A stretch of 64,000 bases of DNA from Leekyejoonella antrihumi (GTDB lineage Bacteria; Actinomycetota; Actinomycetes; Actinomycetales; Dermatophilaceae), in assembly GCF_007845645.1 (NCBI RefSeq), contig NZ_VCQV01000005.1, positions 1 through 64,000 on the forward strand. Direction: 5' to 3'. The notes under the pieces are model-generated. The model saw nothing but the letters and a program-made list of their open reading frames with translations, did not search any database and was not told the origin of the DNA. Below, one piece after another: positions 18,662-27,120 of the stretch. The stretch's first letter is position 1. Every line of letters begins with the position of its first letter. The translations under genes and the position numbers were made by a program.

Positions 18662-21523
18662 CTAGCTCGCGACGATGTTCACGAGTTTAGGTGCCCGGAC
18701 GATCACCTTCCGGATCTGTCCATCGCCGATCGCGGCCAGGGCCTTCTCGCTCTCCCGTGCCAGGACCTCGAGGTCGGCGGCACTGATCCCGGGCGGCACC
18801 TGCAGCCGGTCGCGCACCTTGCCCATCACCTGCACGACACAGGTGACGGTGTCGTCCACCAGCAGCTGCGGGTCTGCGACCGGGAACGGCTCGTCGGTCA
18901 TGGTCTGGCTGTGCCCAAGAGCGGACCACAGTTCCTCGGCGATGTGCGGCGCCAGCGGCGCGGCCATCTGCACCAGCGGCCCCATGACGGCTCGGGGTGG
19001 AGCGTCCAGCTTGGTCACCGCGTTGTTCAGCTCGATCAGCTTGGCGACCGCGGTGTTGAAGTGCAGGTTCTCGTAGTCACGGCTGACCCCGTCAATCGTC
19101 TTGTGCAGCAGCCGATTCGTCGCGGAGTCTGGCTCGTCGTCCACGACGCGTGCCGCACCGGTCTCCTCGTCGACCACGTTGCGCCACAGTCGCTGCAGGA
19201 ACCGCTGCGCGCCGACGACCGCTCGGGTCTCCCACGGCCTGGACTGGTCCAGCGGACCCATCGACATCTCATACACCCGGAAGGTGTCGGCGCCGTACTC
19301 GTCACACATCTGGTCCGGCGTGACCACGTTCTTCAGCGACTTGCCCATCTTGCCGTATTCGCGGGTCACCGGCTTGCCCTGCCAGGTGTACGTCGTCCGC
19401 TCACCGTCGAGATGCTCCTCCACCTCTGCCGCGGGCACGGGGTAGCCGCGACTGTCTCGGAAGGCGAAGGCCTGGACCATGCCCTGATTGAACAGTCGTC
19501 GGAACGGCTCGTCCGAGCTGACGTGTCCGAGGTCGTGCAGCACCTTGTGCCAGAAGCGCGCGTAGAGCAGGTGCAGCACCGCATGCTCGGAGCCACCGAC
19601 ATAGAGGTCGACGCCACCCGGGTCGGCGACCACACCCTCACCGTCGCCCTGACCTGGACCCATCCAGTACTCCTCGACCGCCGGATCGACGAGAACGTCC
19701 TCGTTCGCGGGGTCCAGGTAGCGCAGCTCGTACCAGCACGAACCCGCCCAGTTGGGCATGGTGTTCGTCTCCCGACGGTACTTCTTGGGCCCGTCACCCA
19801 GATCGAGCTCGACCTCGACCCACTCGCTCGCGCGCGAGAGCGGGGACTCGGGCTGGGAGTCGGCGTCCTCCGGCTCGTAGGTCTTGGGCGAGTAGTCGGC
19901 CACCTCCGGCAGCTTGACCGGCAGCATCGAGTCGGGCAGGGCGTGTGCGACGCCGTCCTCGTCGTAGACGATGGGGAACGGTTCGCCCCAGTAGCGCTGC
20001 CGGCTGAACAGCCAATCTCGCAGCCGATAGGTGATGGTGCCCCGGCCGGTGCCATCGGCCTCCAGCAGCGCGATCACGTCTGCCTTTGCGTCGCCGACAT
20101 CCTTGCCGTCCAGCGAGATCCGCTCGTTGGACGAGTTGATCATCGGACCCGTCCCGGTGAATGCGCTGTCCTCGTCGTGGTCCGGTCCGGGCTGCACGGT
20201 GCGGCGGTAGGGCAGGTCGTACGCCTTGGCGAACGCCCAGTCGCGGGGATCTTCGGCCGGCACCGACATCACGGCACCGGTGCCGTACCCCATCAGCACA
20301 TAGTCGGCGATGAACACCGGGACGCGTTCTCCCGACACCGGGTTGACGGCATACGCGCCGGTGAAGACCCCCGTCTTCACCTTGCCGTCCGTCTGCCGGT
20401 CCAGGTCCGAGCGTCGCGACGTGGCCAACCGATAGGCGGCAACCGCCGCCTGGGGGTCGGCCGCGCCCTCGGTCCAGGCGCCCTGTGTGCCCTCCGGCCA
20501 GGCCGACGGCACGATGGCGTCGACCAGCGGGTGCTCGGGTGCCAGCACCATGAACGTGGCACCGAAGATGGTGTCCGGTCGAGTCGTGAAGACCTCGATC
20601 GAGTGGTCCGAACCATCGACGGCGAACCGCACCGCGGCACCGCTCGAGCGACCGATCCAGTTGCGCTGCTGCAGCTTGATCGACTCTGGCCAGTCCAGCC
20701 GGTCCAGGTCGTCGATCAGTCGGTCGGCGTAGGCGGTGATCCGCATCATCCACTGCGGCAGGTTGCGCTTGAAGACCGGGAAGTTGCCTCGCTCCGTGCG
20801 GCCCTCAGCCGTGACCTCCTCGTTGGCCACCACGGTCCCCAGGCCGGGGGCCCAGTTGACCGGGGACTGCGACTTGTAGGCCAGCCGGTGGCCGTCCACC
20901 GCGGCCCGTCGCTCCTCGTCGCTCAGGTCCGCCCAGGCGCGCCCGTCCGGGGTCGGCACCGCACCGGACTCGAACGCGGACACCAACTCGCCGATCGGGC
21001 GCGCCCGGCCGGCGGACGGGTCATACCAGGCGTTGTAGATCTGCAGGAAGATCCACTGCGTCCAGCGGTAGTAGTTCGGGTCGATGGTGACGATGGAGCG
21101 CCGGTCGTCGTGCGACAGCCCCAGCTGACGCAGCTGGCGACGCATGTTGCCCATGTTCTCTTCGGTGGTCTTGCGCGGATGCTGGCCGGTCTGCACGGCA
21201 TACTGCTCGGCCGGCAGTCCGAACGCGTCATACCCCAGCGTGTAGAGCACGTTGCGTCCGGCCGCGCGCTGATAGCGGGCGAACACATCGGTGGCGATGT
21301 AGCCGAGCGGGTGACCGACGTGCAGGCCGGCGCCGCTCGGGTACGGGAACATGTCCTGGATCATTATCTTCTTACGGCGCCCGACCTTGTCGGGCTCGGC
21401 CCAGGGGCCCGCGGGGTTCGGCGCGTGGAAGGCACCGGACTCCTGCCAGCGGTCCTGCCAGCGGCGCTCGATCTGCCCGGCCAGCACGGCGTTGTAACGG
21501 TGCTGTGGCTCGGTCTCACTCAT
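18662..21523 (-). CDS. leuS: Leucyl-tRNA synthetase
   Basis: 953 aa class I synthetase that charges tRNA-Leu. The HIGH motif appears as HVGHPLGY (around residue 67) and KMSKS as KMGKSLKN (around residue 730); between them lies the CP1 editing domain, and the C-terminal part is the anticodon-binding region. Length is normal for the actinobacterial enzyme. Its 5' leader holds a leucine-rich leader ORF, a stable hairpin and an intrinsic terminator, so its expression is probably controlled by attenuation in response to charged tRNA-Leu. degV follows 13 nt downstream. Confidence 0.98.
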   Translation of the reverse strand: MSETEPQHRYNAVLAGQIERRWQDRWQESGAFHAPNPAGPWAEPDKVGRRKKIMIQDMFPYPSGAGLHVGHPLGYIATDVFARYQRAAGRNVLYTLGYDAFGLPAEQYAVQTGQHPRKTTEENMGNMRRQLRQLGLSHDDRRSIVTIDPNYYRWTQWIFLQIYNAWYDPSAGRARPIGELVSAFESGAVPTPDGRAWADLSDEERRAAVDGHRLAYKSQSPVNWAPGLGTVVANEEVTAEGRTERGNFPVFKRNLPQWMMRITAYADRLIDDLDRLDWPESIKLQQRNWIGRSSGAAVRFAVDGSDHSIEVFTTRPDTIFGATFMVLAPEHPLVDAIVPSAWPEGTQGAWTEGAADPQAAVAAYRLATSRRSDLDRQTDGKVKTGVFTGAYAVNPVSGERVPVFIADYVLMGYGTGAVMSVPAEDPRDWAFAKAYDLPYRRTVQPGPDHDEDSAFTGTGPMINSSNERISLDGKDVGDAKADVIALLEADGTGRGTITYRLRDWLFSRQRYWGEPFPIVYDEDGVAHALPDSMLPVKLPEVADYSPKTYEPEDADSQPESPLSRASEWVEVELDLGDGPKKYRRETNTMPNWAGSCWYELRYLDPANEDVLVDPAVEEYWMGPGQGDGEGVVADPGGVDLYVGGSEHAVLHLLYARFWHKVLHDLGHVSSDEPFRRLFNQGMVQAFAFRDSRGYPVPAAEVEEHLDGERTTYTWQGKPVTREYGKMGKSLKNVVTPDQMCDEYGADTFRVYEMSMGPLDQSRPWETRAVVGAQRFLQRLWRNVVDEETGAARVVDDEPDSATNRLLHKTIDGVSRDYENLHFNTAVAKLIELNNAVTKLDAPPRAVMGPLVQMAAPLAPHIAEELWSALGHSQTMTDEPFPVADPQLLVDDTVTCVVQVMGKVRDRLQVPPGISAADLEVLARESEKALAAIGDGQIRKVIVRAPKLVNIVAS

Positions 21524-21579
21524 GATGTCGTCGTCCTTCGGGGGTGCTCTGGCGTCGGCTGCGCGTCGGACTCGCCACA

Positions 21580-21607
21580 GAAAAGAACCCCCTGCTCCGG
21601 CAAGGGG
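21580..21607 (-). terminator. Attenuator terminator in the leuS leader
   Basis: On the minus strand CCCCTTGC pairs with GCAGGGGG (8 bp, one G-U) around a CGGA loop and is followed directly by TTCTTTTC. It lies after the leader ORF and 57 nt before the leuS ATG, so reading through it is required to express leuS. Confidence 0.75.
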
Positions 21608-21610
21608 TGG

Positions 21611-21640
21611 CCGCGCTGAGGTCCGAGTGGATCAGCGCGG
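21611..21640 (-). promoter_or_regulatory. Pause hairpin (segments 1:2) of the leuS attenuator
   Basis: CCGCGCTGA and TCAGCGCGG form a perfect 9-bp stem with a 12-nt loop. The 5' arm is the last codons and stop of the leader ORF (Pro-Arg-stop), so a ribosome stalled on the Leu codons just upstream would cover it. The alternative pairing that would block the terminator could not be settled by eye. Confidence 0.65.
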
Positions 21641-21670
21641 CTGGCTAAGGAATAGGAGCAGACGCTGCAT
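21632..21670 (-). CDS. leuS leader peptide (attenuation sensor)
   Basis: A 12-residue ORF, MQRLLLFLSQPR, with four Leu codons in five (CTG CTC CTA TTC CTT); CTA and CTT should be rare in so GC-rich a genome. It ends inside the 5' arm of a 9-bp hairpin, which is followed by an intrinsic terminator and then leuS. This is the classical layout of ribosome-mediated attenuation: slow translation of the Leu codons when charged tRNA-Leu is scarce should change the folding and allow leuS transcription. No Shine-Dalgarno is visible; the -10-like TACCCT ends 6 nt before the ATG, which suggests a leaderless transcript. Function is inferred from layout. Confidence 0.7.
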   Translation of the reverse strand: MQRLLLFLSQPR

Positions 21671-21676
21671 ATCCGT

Positions 21677-21682
21677 AGGGTA
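21677..21682 (-). promoter_or_regulatory. Predicted -10 element of the leuS leader promoter
   Basis: TACCCT (minus strand) fits the actinobacterial TANNNT -10 pattern and lies exactly 6 nt before the leader ATG, placing the transcription start at or beside the start codon. A convincing -35 was not seen; TTGTCG lies 19 bp upstream. Confidence 0.5.
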
Positions 21683-21703
21683 GCGCAGGCGTCGCCGGGC
21701 ACG

Positions 21704-21740
21704 ACAAAGGCCGCCTCCCGGCGGGGGGGACGGCCCTTGT
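21704..21740 (-). terminator. Terminator of rpsT
   Basis: ACAAGGGCCG and CGGCCTTTGT (minus strand) pair over 10 bp with one G-U, around a G/C-rich middle. It sits 56 nt after the rpsT stop and immediately upstream of the leuS leader promoter, separating the two transcripts. Confidence 0.65.
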
Positions 21741-21795
21741 GGTGTAGTTCGCGTCAGAGCGCGGCCGCAGGCTGCGCCAATCGACACAGGCTCCG

Positions 21796-22056
21796 TCAGA
21801 GCGCGTTGACCTTCTTCGCCAGGGCGGCCTTCTTGTTGGCTGCCTTGTTCTTGTGGATCACGCCCTTGCTGACGGCCTTGTCCAGCTTGCGGGAGGCGTC
21901 GCGCAGGGCGGCGATCGCCTCGTCCTTCTTGCCGGCCTCGGTGGCCGCGCTGACCTTGCGGATGTAGGTGTGCAGCTCGGACTTGTAGGCCTTGTTGCGC
22001 TGCGTGCGGACCGCGTTGGTCTTGATCCGCTTCATCTGCGACTTGATGTTTGCCAC
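21796..22056 (-). CDS. rpsT: 30S ribosomal protein S20
   Basis: 86 aa, Lys/Ala-rich, with the S20 signature [20 protein letters not shown] at the N-terminus and [20 protein letters not shown] at the C-terminus. It binds 16S rRNA in the body of the small subunit. The start is a GTG preceded by GAGGAAG; this gives the normal S20 length, whereas the frame running back to 22200 adds 48 unrelated residues. It is monocistronic, with its own terminator. Confidence 0.97.
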   Translation of the reverse strand: MANIKSQMKRIKTNAVRTQRNKAYKSELHTYIRKVSAATEAGKKDEAIAALRDASRKLDKAVSKGVIHKNKAANKKAALAKKVNAL

Positions 22057-22269
22057 GTGGTACTTCCTCGGTCGATAGATCTGTTGGCTGTCGTATGAGG
22101 GCGACAGACGTGACTGCGGATTGGGCGTGGGGACACCCGGCGATTCAGTCACGCTGATAGTGCTGTCCTGCGAGCGCGCACGACCAGAGCGCGCACGCAA
22201 GGCGTAAATCTACCAGGGGCCCAGCAAGACGCCCAAATCGGTGGCCGATCGCGGGCTTTGCCGTTCGTC

Positions 22270-23694
22270 TCAGTCGGCCGCGGGGAGCTCGGCGACCTGG
22301 TGATACGACTTGGGGATCTTGTACCTCGCCAGGCGCTGCGGCAGGTTGCTTCTGAGCCGGTCGACCAGATTACTCCAGTCCGCGGGGTCTTCGGGCACGA
22401 TGTATGCGGTCACTGCCTCGCCCCACGTGGGGTCGGGCTCCCCCGTGATGCGCGCCCGGAGGACACCGGCAACGGACTCCACTGCCTCGGCCACCTGACC
22501 TGGGTACACGTGGTACGAACCCGTGTTGATCATGCCGTCAAGGCGCCCGGCCAGGTGCACATAGCCCCCATCGTCGAGGTAGGCAACGTCCCCGAGGGAG
22601 CACCATCCCTCGGGGTCGAGGAGTTCCGGCGACACCATCGGGCTGCGGGTCTGCAGCTCGCCGTAGCCGGGCGGCTTCCCCGGGGCATCCCCGAGGCGAA
22701 CCTCGATCTGGGGGATGAATCGGCCACAGCTGCTCGCCAGCTCATCGTCGCCGGCGAGGATCTGCTCGTGTTCGCTGGTTCCCAGAACCGCCAGAGGCCA
22801 GCCGGCCTCGAACCGTCCGTACAGCTGGACCATCGACGGCCCGAGCACCCGCCGGACCCGCCGCAGCTCGGTCGCCGCCAACGGTGCTCCGCCGTAAAGG
22901 GTGTGCCGCAGGGACAGGACCGCGTCCTCCTGGGCCCGGTCGGCCATCCTGGTCAGCATGCCCGGAACCCCAAAAGTCGCGGTGACGTGGTGCTCGTGGA
23001 CGGCCTGCAGCGCGCGATCCGCGTCGAACCGGTCCAGGACGACTTGCGGCAGACCCATCGACAGGAACGGAAAGCTCGCGACCATCCCCGTGCCGTGCAT
23101 CAGCTGCTGCATGGTGAGCAGCACTTCTCGATCGTCGAAGCCGGGGCCGTACCAGCCGGTCCGGTACAGCTCGCGATTGATCCGCAGCACCGCGTCCCAG
23201 TTGCCATAGGAGGTCGTGACGGCGTGCAGCGCGCCGCCCACGACCTGGCGTGGATAGAGGACCAACGTGGTGTCCGAGTCCACCTCGATCTGGTCGGTCC
23301 AGGATGAGCCCGACGGAGGAACTCCGTCGTAGCCGAGCACGTCCCCGGTCAGCCCCGCGACGTGCTCCTCGTCAGCGAGGACCAGGTCGACCGCGGCGCC
23401 CGCAAAGACCGCGCTCGCCTCGACGGGCGGAACATCCGGGTCGACGGGAACCCTCGTCGCTCCGATCCACTCGACGGCGAGAAATGCCTCGTAGGCCGCG
23501 AACCCATTGCGGTACATCAACCCGATCCGGCGACCCGTCAGGCCACGGGCGACGAGGGCGCCCGCCAACCGACAGGTTCGCTCTGCGATCTCGCGGCCGG
23601 TACGCGCCCCCTGGTCGCCAACCAGAAGGTCACGATCGGCTGCCGAGTGAAGCGCAGTCCGGATGTTCTGACCGGCGACGACCGTGGCACTCAC
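22270..23694 (-). CDS. ANL-superfamily AMP-ligase-like protein, degenerate
   Basis: 474 aa with an overall acyl-CoA synthetase fold. Recognisable parts: an aromatic core near YGRFEAGWP (A5 position), LGDVAYLDDGGYVHLAGR (A7) and RLDGMINTGSYHVYPG (A8). Two catalytic elements are abnormal: the Ser/Thr/Gly-rich ATP loop (usually SSGTTGxPK) is replaced by LYPRQVVGGALHAV, and the protein stops at ELPAAD, before the usual C-terminal catalytic lysine. It may have lost adenylation activity or be a partner subunit. The GTG start overlaps the stop of the canonical ligase upstream by 4 nt, so the two are co-translated. Substrate unknown. Confidence 0.75.
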   Translation of the reverse strand: MSATVVAGQNIRTALHSAADRDLLVGDQGARTGREIAERTCRLAGALVARGLTGRRIGLMYRNGFAAYEAFLAVEWIGATRVPVDPDVPPVEASAVFAGAAVDLVLADEEHVAGLTGDVLGYDGVPPSGSSWTDQIEVDSDTTLVLYPRQVVGGALHAVTTSYGNWDAVLRINRELYRTGWYGPGFDDREVLLTMQQLMHGTGMVASFPFLSMGLPQVVLDRFDADRALQAVHEHHVTATFGVPGMLTRMADRAQEDAVLSLRHTLYGGAPLAATELRRVRRVLGPSMVQLYGRFEAGWPLAVLGTSEHEQILAGDDELASSCGRFIPQIEVRLGDAPGKPPGYGELQTRSPMVSPELLDPEGWCSLGDVAYLDDGGYVHLAGRLDGMINTGSYHVYPGQVAEAVESVAGVLRARITGEPDPTWGEAVTAYIVPEDPADWSNLVDRLRSNLPQRLARYKIPKSYHQVAELPAAD

Positions 23695-25283
23695 CTGCCG
23701 GCCCCGGTCAGCTGGGTGCGCAGCTCGGCGCGCTGCACCTTGGCTCCGCCGAGCACCGTGGGCAGCTCAGTGCGGTACTCGATTCTGGCGGGGCACTCCC
23801 GCTCAGTGAGCGTGCTGCGGACAAAGGCGAGGATGCTCGACGTCAACTCGTCATCGGGTGAACACCCCGGACGGAGCTGAACCACCGCCACCACGGACTG
23901 CCGGTCCGGTTCGCCCATCCCGATCACGCCGCAGTTGGCGACATCCGGGTGCCCCGTCACGGCCGCCTCCACCAGGTGCGGATACACCACGGCCCCGTCA
24001 ATCGTGATGGTGTCGACTGCGCGATCGGCGTAGTACAGGTATCCGTCCTCGTCCAGGTAACCCACATCGAACGGGCGGAACCAGTCGCCGGGAAAGGTTG
24101 CCTCCGCGGTCTTCTCCGGCATCCCCCAGTACTCACCGAGTGACATCGCGCTGCGCACCGCAATCTCCCCGACCTCACCCGGAGCCAGCGTGTTTCCTTC
24201 CTGGTCCTTGATGGCGATCTCGAAGAACGGACCGCCGCTTCGACCCACGCTGGCGCGGCGCTCCGGATGCCCGTCGAGCTCGTGGGGCAACAGGCGGGTG
24301 GTGATGGCGCCCTGCTCGGTCGAGCCGAATCCGTGCGCCCAGACCGGTCCGAGCAGCTTGGTCGTCCGGTCCAGCAGGTCGGGAGTGCCGAAGAAGATGA
24401 CGACCCGGCGCAACCGGTGGTCGATCCCGCCACGCTTCTCGACCTCGTCCAGAATCGGTCCCCACAACGGCCCGGGCGCGAACGTCGCGGTGACCCCCTC
24501 GCGCAGGATCGTGTCCACGATGACCTCCGGATCGAACTCGGCATCGTCCAGCAACACCGACCGTGCGCCTCGAATCAGGTACGGGTAGAGCGTCTGGAAG
24601 CCGGCTGCCCACTGCAGCGCGTGGAAGTGCAGATTGACGTCGTCGAGACCGACGGGCGGGATGCCGGGGCCGAAGGTGTCGAAATGGTGCAGGTTGTGGT
24701 CGATGACCGCCTGCCAGGAGCGATAGGTCTTCACCCATGGTTTGGGGTGCCCCGTCGTGCCCGAGCTGAGCTGCAGGAAGTTCGCCGCGTTCTCGTCGAC
24801 GTCCAGCAGCGGCTCCGACGCCCGACCCGCAGCCACGACGTCCGCATAGGGCACCGCCCACTCCGGGGCATCCGGGCCGATGGCGATCAGGTGCTTCACG
24901 GTCTGCAGCCGACTACGACAGGACTCGATCTCCTTGGTGAATCGCGTGTCGAACAACAGTGCGGTGGCGCCGACGTGGTCCAAGGACCAGACGTGGTCAT
25001 CCATCGCGATGTGCGTGTGCAGCACCTCGCGCACCAGGTTGTGCTTCTCACAACCCAACCAGATCTGGAAGACCTCGGGCGTGTTGTAGGCGAGCACGCC
25101 GACCCGATCACCGCGCCGCACGCCGAGCTCAACCATCCCCGACCCGATCCGGTTCGCCGACTCATTGAGCTCGGCAAAGCTCTGGGAGCTCGTCGTGCCG
25201 TCACCGGCCACGGCAGTGAGTGCCGTCTTGGCCCCGAACCATACGGCTGCCAACCGCGTCAACGATCCTGCTTCGACCTGCAT
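23691..25283 (-). CDS. AMP-dependent acyl-CoA synthetase/ligase
   Basis: 530 aa ANL-family enzyme that activates a carboxylic acid as an acyl-AMP, usually then as a CoA thioester. The ATP loop LSSGTTGHPKPW (around residue 170), GFGSTEQGA (A5), DVGYLDEDGYLYYADR (A7) and the C-terminal catalytic lysine in LGGAKVQR are all present. The ATG is preceded by GAAGGAGT. It is first in a two-gene unit with the degenerate ligase. A TetR regulator is divergent, and a palindromic operator lies between them. The substrate is unknown; aromatic or fatty acid activation is a guess from the family. Confidence 0.88.
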   Translation of the reverse strand: MQVEAGSLTRLAAVWFGAKTALTAVAGDGTTSSQSFAELNESANRIGSGMVELGVRRGDRVGVLAYNTPEVFQIWLGCEKHNLVREVLHTHIAMDDHVWSLDHVGATALLFDTRFTKEIESCRSRLQTVKHLIAIGPDAPEWAVPYADVVAAGRASEPLLDVDENAANFLQLSSGTTGHPKPWVKTYRSWQAVIDHNLHHFDTFGPGIPPVGLDDVNLHFHALQWAAGFQTLYPYLIRGARSVLLDDAEFDPEVIVDTILREGVTATFAPGPLWGPILDEVEKRGGIDHRLRRVVIFFGTPDLLDRTTKLLGPVWAHGFGSTEQGAITTRLLPHELDGHPERRASVGRSGGPFFEIAIKDQEGNTLAPGEVGEIAVRSAMSLGEYWGMPEKTAEATFPGDWFRPFDVGYLDEDGYLYYADRAVDTITIDGAVVYPHLVEAAVTGHPDVANCGVIGMGEPDRQSVVAVVQLRPGCSPDDELTSSILAFVRSTLTERECPARIEYRTELPTVLGGAKVQRAELRTQLTGAGR

Positions 25284-25371
25284 AAGGGTGACTCCTTCGT
25301 CTCGTGCAGACGGTCCGGGAGGTGCAGGCCACGGTGAAACGGCATGCCGAAGCGGCTCCTCCGCACATGGT

Positions 25372-25389
25372 TGAGACTAGTCTGTCTCA
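25372..25389. promoter_or_regulatory. TetR-type operator
   Basis: TGAGACTAGTCTGTCTCA contains an outer inverted repeat TGAGAC-N6-GTCTCA and an inner perfect palindrome AGACTAGTCT. The AGAC-YR-GTCT core is typical of TetR-family operators of the NemR type. It lies between the ligase gene (start 25283) and the TetR gene (start 25442), suited to repress both. Confidence 0.65.
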
Positions 25390-25441
25390 TATATAGGATC
25401 TTGTCCGGACCGAATCGCAGTGTCAAGGAGAAGATGAGGCA

Positions 25442-26071
25442 ATGAGTCAGACAAAGGTCGGACAGCCGCAGCGCGCACCCGGTCGCGGCGGTGTGGCGGC
25501 ACTGCCGGCTCGCGAGCGCATTCTCGCCGCGGCCACGCGGATGTTCTACCACCAGGGCATCACCAACACCGGCATCGACGCCGTCATCGAGTCCGCCGGC
25601 GTCGCCAAGATGTCGCTGTATCGACACTTCGGCTCCAAGGACCAACTCATCGTGGAATGCCTGGCCCGGCTCGACACGCGCTACCACAACTGGTTCGTCG
25701 AGCAGGTGGAAAACCACGACGTCGAGCCGACCGAGAGGGTGCTGAGCGTCTTCGACGTGCTCGACGAGTGGTTCCATGACGACCACTTCCGCGGATGTGC
25801 GTTCATCAACGCCACCGTCGAGCTCGCCGACCGGTCGCATCCGGCGCGGCAGCCGGCCATGGCCCACAAGCGCCGCAATCGAGAGTATGTGGAGCAGCTG
25901 GTCGAGCGTGCCGACCTACCGGACCCGCCAGTCCTTGCCCGGCAGATCATGCTCCTCATCGAGGGCGCCATTGTCACCGCGCTGGTGCAGGAGGATCTGG
26001 ACGCGGCCCTGGACGCCAAGGACGTCGCTCGGCACCTGCTGGAAGCCGTCTGCGCACGACCTCGGCGCTAG
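25442..26071 (+). CDS. TetR/AcrR family transcriptional regulator
   Basis: 209 aa. The N-terminal HTH is GITNTGIDAVIESAGVAKMSLYRHFGSK in outline (residues ~37-65); the rest is the helical ligand-binding domain. It is divergent from the two ANL ligase genes and most likely represses them and itself through the palindrome in the gap, with a substrate or acyl-CoA product as ligand (inference). A Shine-Dalgarno-like AAGGAG lies 11 nt upstream. Its 3' end overlaps the convergent holA by 4 nt. Confidence 0.9.
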   Translation: MSQTKVGQPQRAPGRGGVAALPARERILAAATRMFYHQGITNTGIDAVIESAGVAKMSLYRHFGSKDQLIVECLARLDTRYHNWFVEQVENHDVEPTERVLSVFDVLDEWFHDDHFRGCAFINATVELADRSHPARQPAMAHKRRNREYVEQLVERADLPDPPVLARQIMLLIEGAIVTALVQEDLDAALDAKDVARHLLEAVCARPRR

Positions 26072-27054
26072 CCAGCCCGACCGGTCGCCGCGCCATGCCG
26101 CTGCGCGGTGATCGCGAGCACGGCCTGCTCCACGGCATACACGGGGTCGCGCCCGCCGCCCTTGACCGCGAAGTCGGCTGCTGCCACGGCCTGGATCGCG
26201 CGACCGAGTCGGTCGCCGTCCCAGCCACGAGCCGCCTGCCGGGCGCGGTCGACCTGCCAGGGAGCCATTCCCAGCGACTTCGCCAGCGCACCCGATGACC
26301 CGCCGCCGGCGGTGGCCACGCGCGCCACCTGACGCAGCTGACTGGCCAGCACCGCGACGATCGGCACCGGGTCCACCCCGGAGGCGAGCGCGTGCCGCAG
26401 CAGCCGCAGCGCGTCGGCCGCGTTGCCGGCGACGGCGGCGTCGGCCACCCGGAAACCGGTGGCCTCCACCTTCCCCCCGTAGTACAGGGCAACCCGGCCC
26501 TCGTCGACCACACCGGCAGTGTCGGCGATGAGCTGCTGGCACGACGATGCCAGCTCGGAAAGGTCCTTGCCCACCGCCTCGAGCAGCGCGCGCACTGCAT
26601 CGGGCGTGATCTTGCGCCGCGCCACCTGAAACTCGCCCATGACGAACGAGGACTTGTCCCGGTCCGACTTGATGGCGGGCGCGTCGATGACCCGAGCATC
26701 GGCGTTCTTCAGGGCCGTCAGCGCCTTCTTCCCGCGCTGACCGCCCTTGTGCAGCACGGTCAGCCAGACGTCCTGCAGGTCGGTCTCGACCAGCGCCACG
26801 ACGTCCTGGACCAGATCGTCGCCGCCCTCGTCCAGATCGCGCACCACGAGCAGCTTGGTGCCGCTGAAGAGACTCGGGCTCGCGTGCATCGCCAGCTCCC
26901 CGGGCTGGTAGGTGCTCGCCTCCATCCGGATGACCTCGGTCTCGGGGTCAACGGCTCGGTAGGCCTCGATCGTGCTGGCCAGCGCTCGATCGGCCAAGAC
27001 CTGCTCGGGCCCGGCGATCAGCACATATGTCGGCATCCCGGTCATCGGGGGCAA
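26068..27054 (-). CDS. holA: DNA polymerase III delta subunit
   Basis: 328 aa. The N-terminal AAA+-like region begins PTYVLIAGPEQVLADRAL, with no complete Walker A as expected for delta. The central part and the C-terminal domain (GGKVEATGFRVADAAVAGN, SLGMAPWQVDRARQAARGW) match HolA of actinobacteria. Delta opens the sliding clamp within the clamp loader. Start candidates are the ATG at 27054 and a second one six codons later. In related genomes holA lies beside comEC and rpsT; here the ligase/TetR block lies between holA and rpsT. Confidence 0.92.
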   Translation of the reverse strand: MPPMTGMPTYVLIAGPEQVLADRALASTIEAYRAVDPETEVIRMEASTYQPGELAMHASPSLFSGTKLLVVRDLDEGGDDLVQDVVALVETDLQDVWLTVLHKGGQRGKKALTALKNADARVIDAPAIKSDRDKSSFVMGEFQVARRKITPDAVRALLEAVGKDLSELASSCQQLIADTAGVVDEGRVALYYGGKVEATGFRVADAAVAGNAADALRLLRHALASGVDPVPIVAVLASQLRQVARVATAGGGSSGALAKSLGMAPWQVDRARQAARGWDGDRLGRAIQAVAAADFAVKGGGRDPVYAVEQAVLAITAQRHGAATGRAG

Positions 27055-27120
27055 CGGCCTCGTGCGGTGGTTCTCATGTCACAACCCTGCCATCTCCGTC
27101 CGACACGCACGGGCTGGGTG

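Noticed and set aside
18911-21619. 902-codon open frame on the plus strand
   Set aside because: It lies wholly antisense to leuS, has no recognisable domain and reflects third-position GC bias.
21661-21672. GCATATCCGT in the leuS leader as a further copy of the DUF559-flanking repeat
   Set aside because: Only ten bases are shared; the rest of the hairpin unit is missing, so it is most likely chance.
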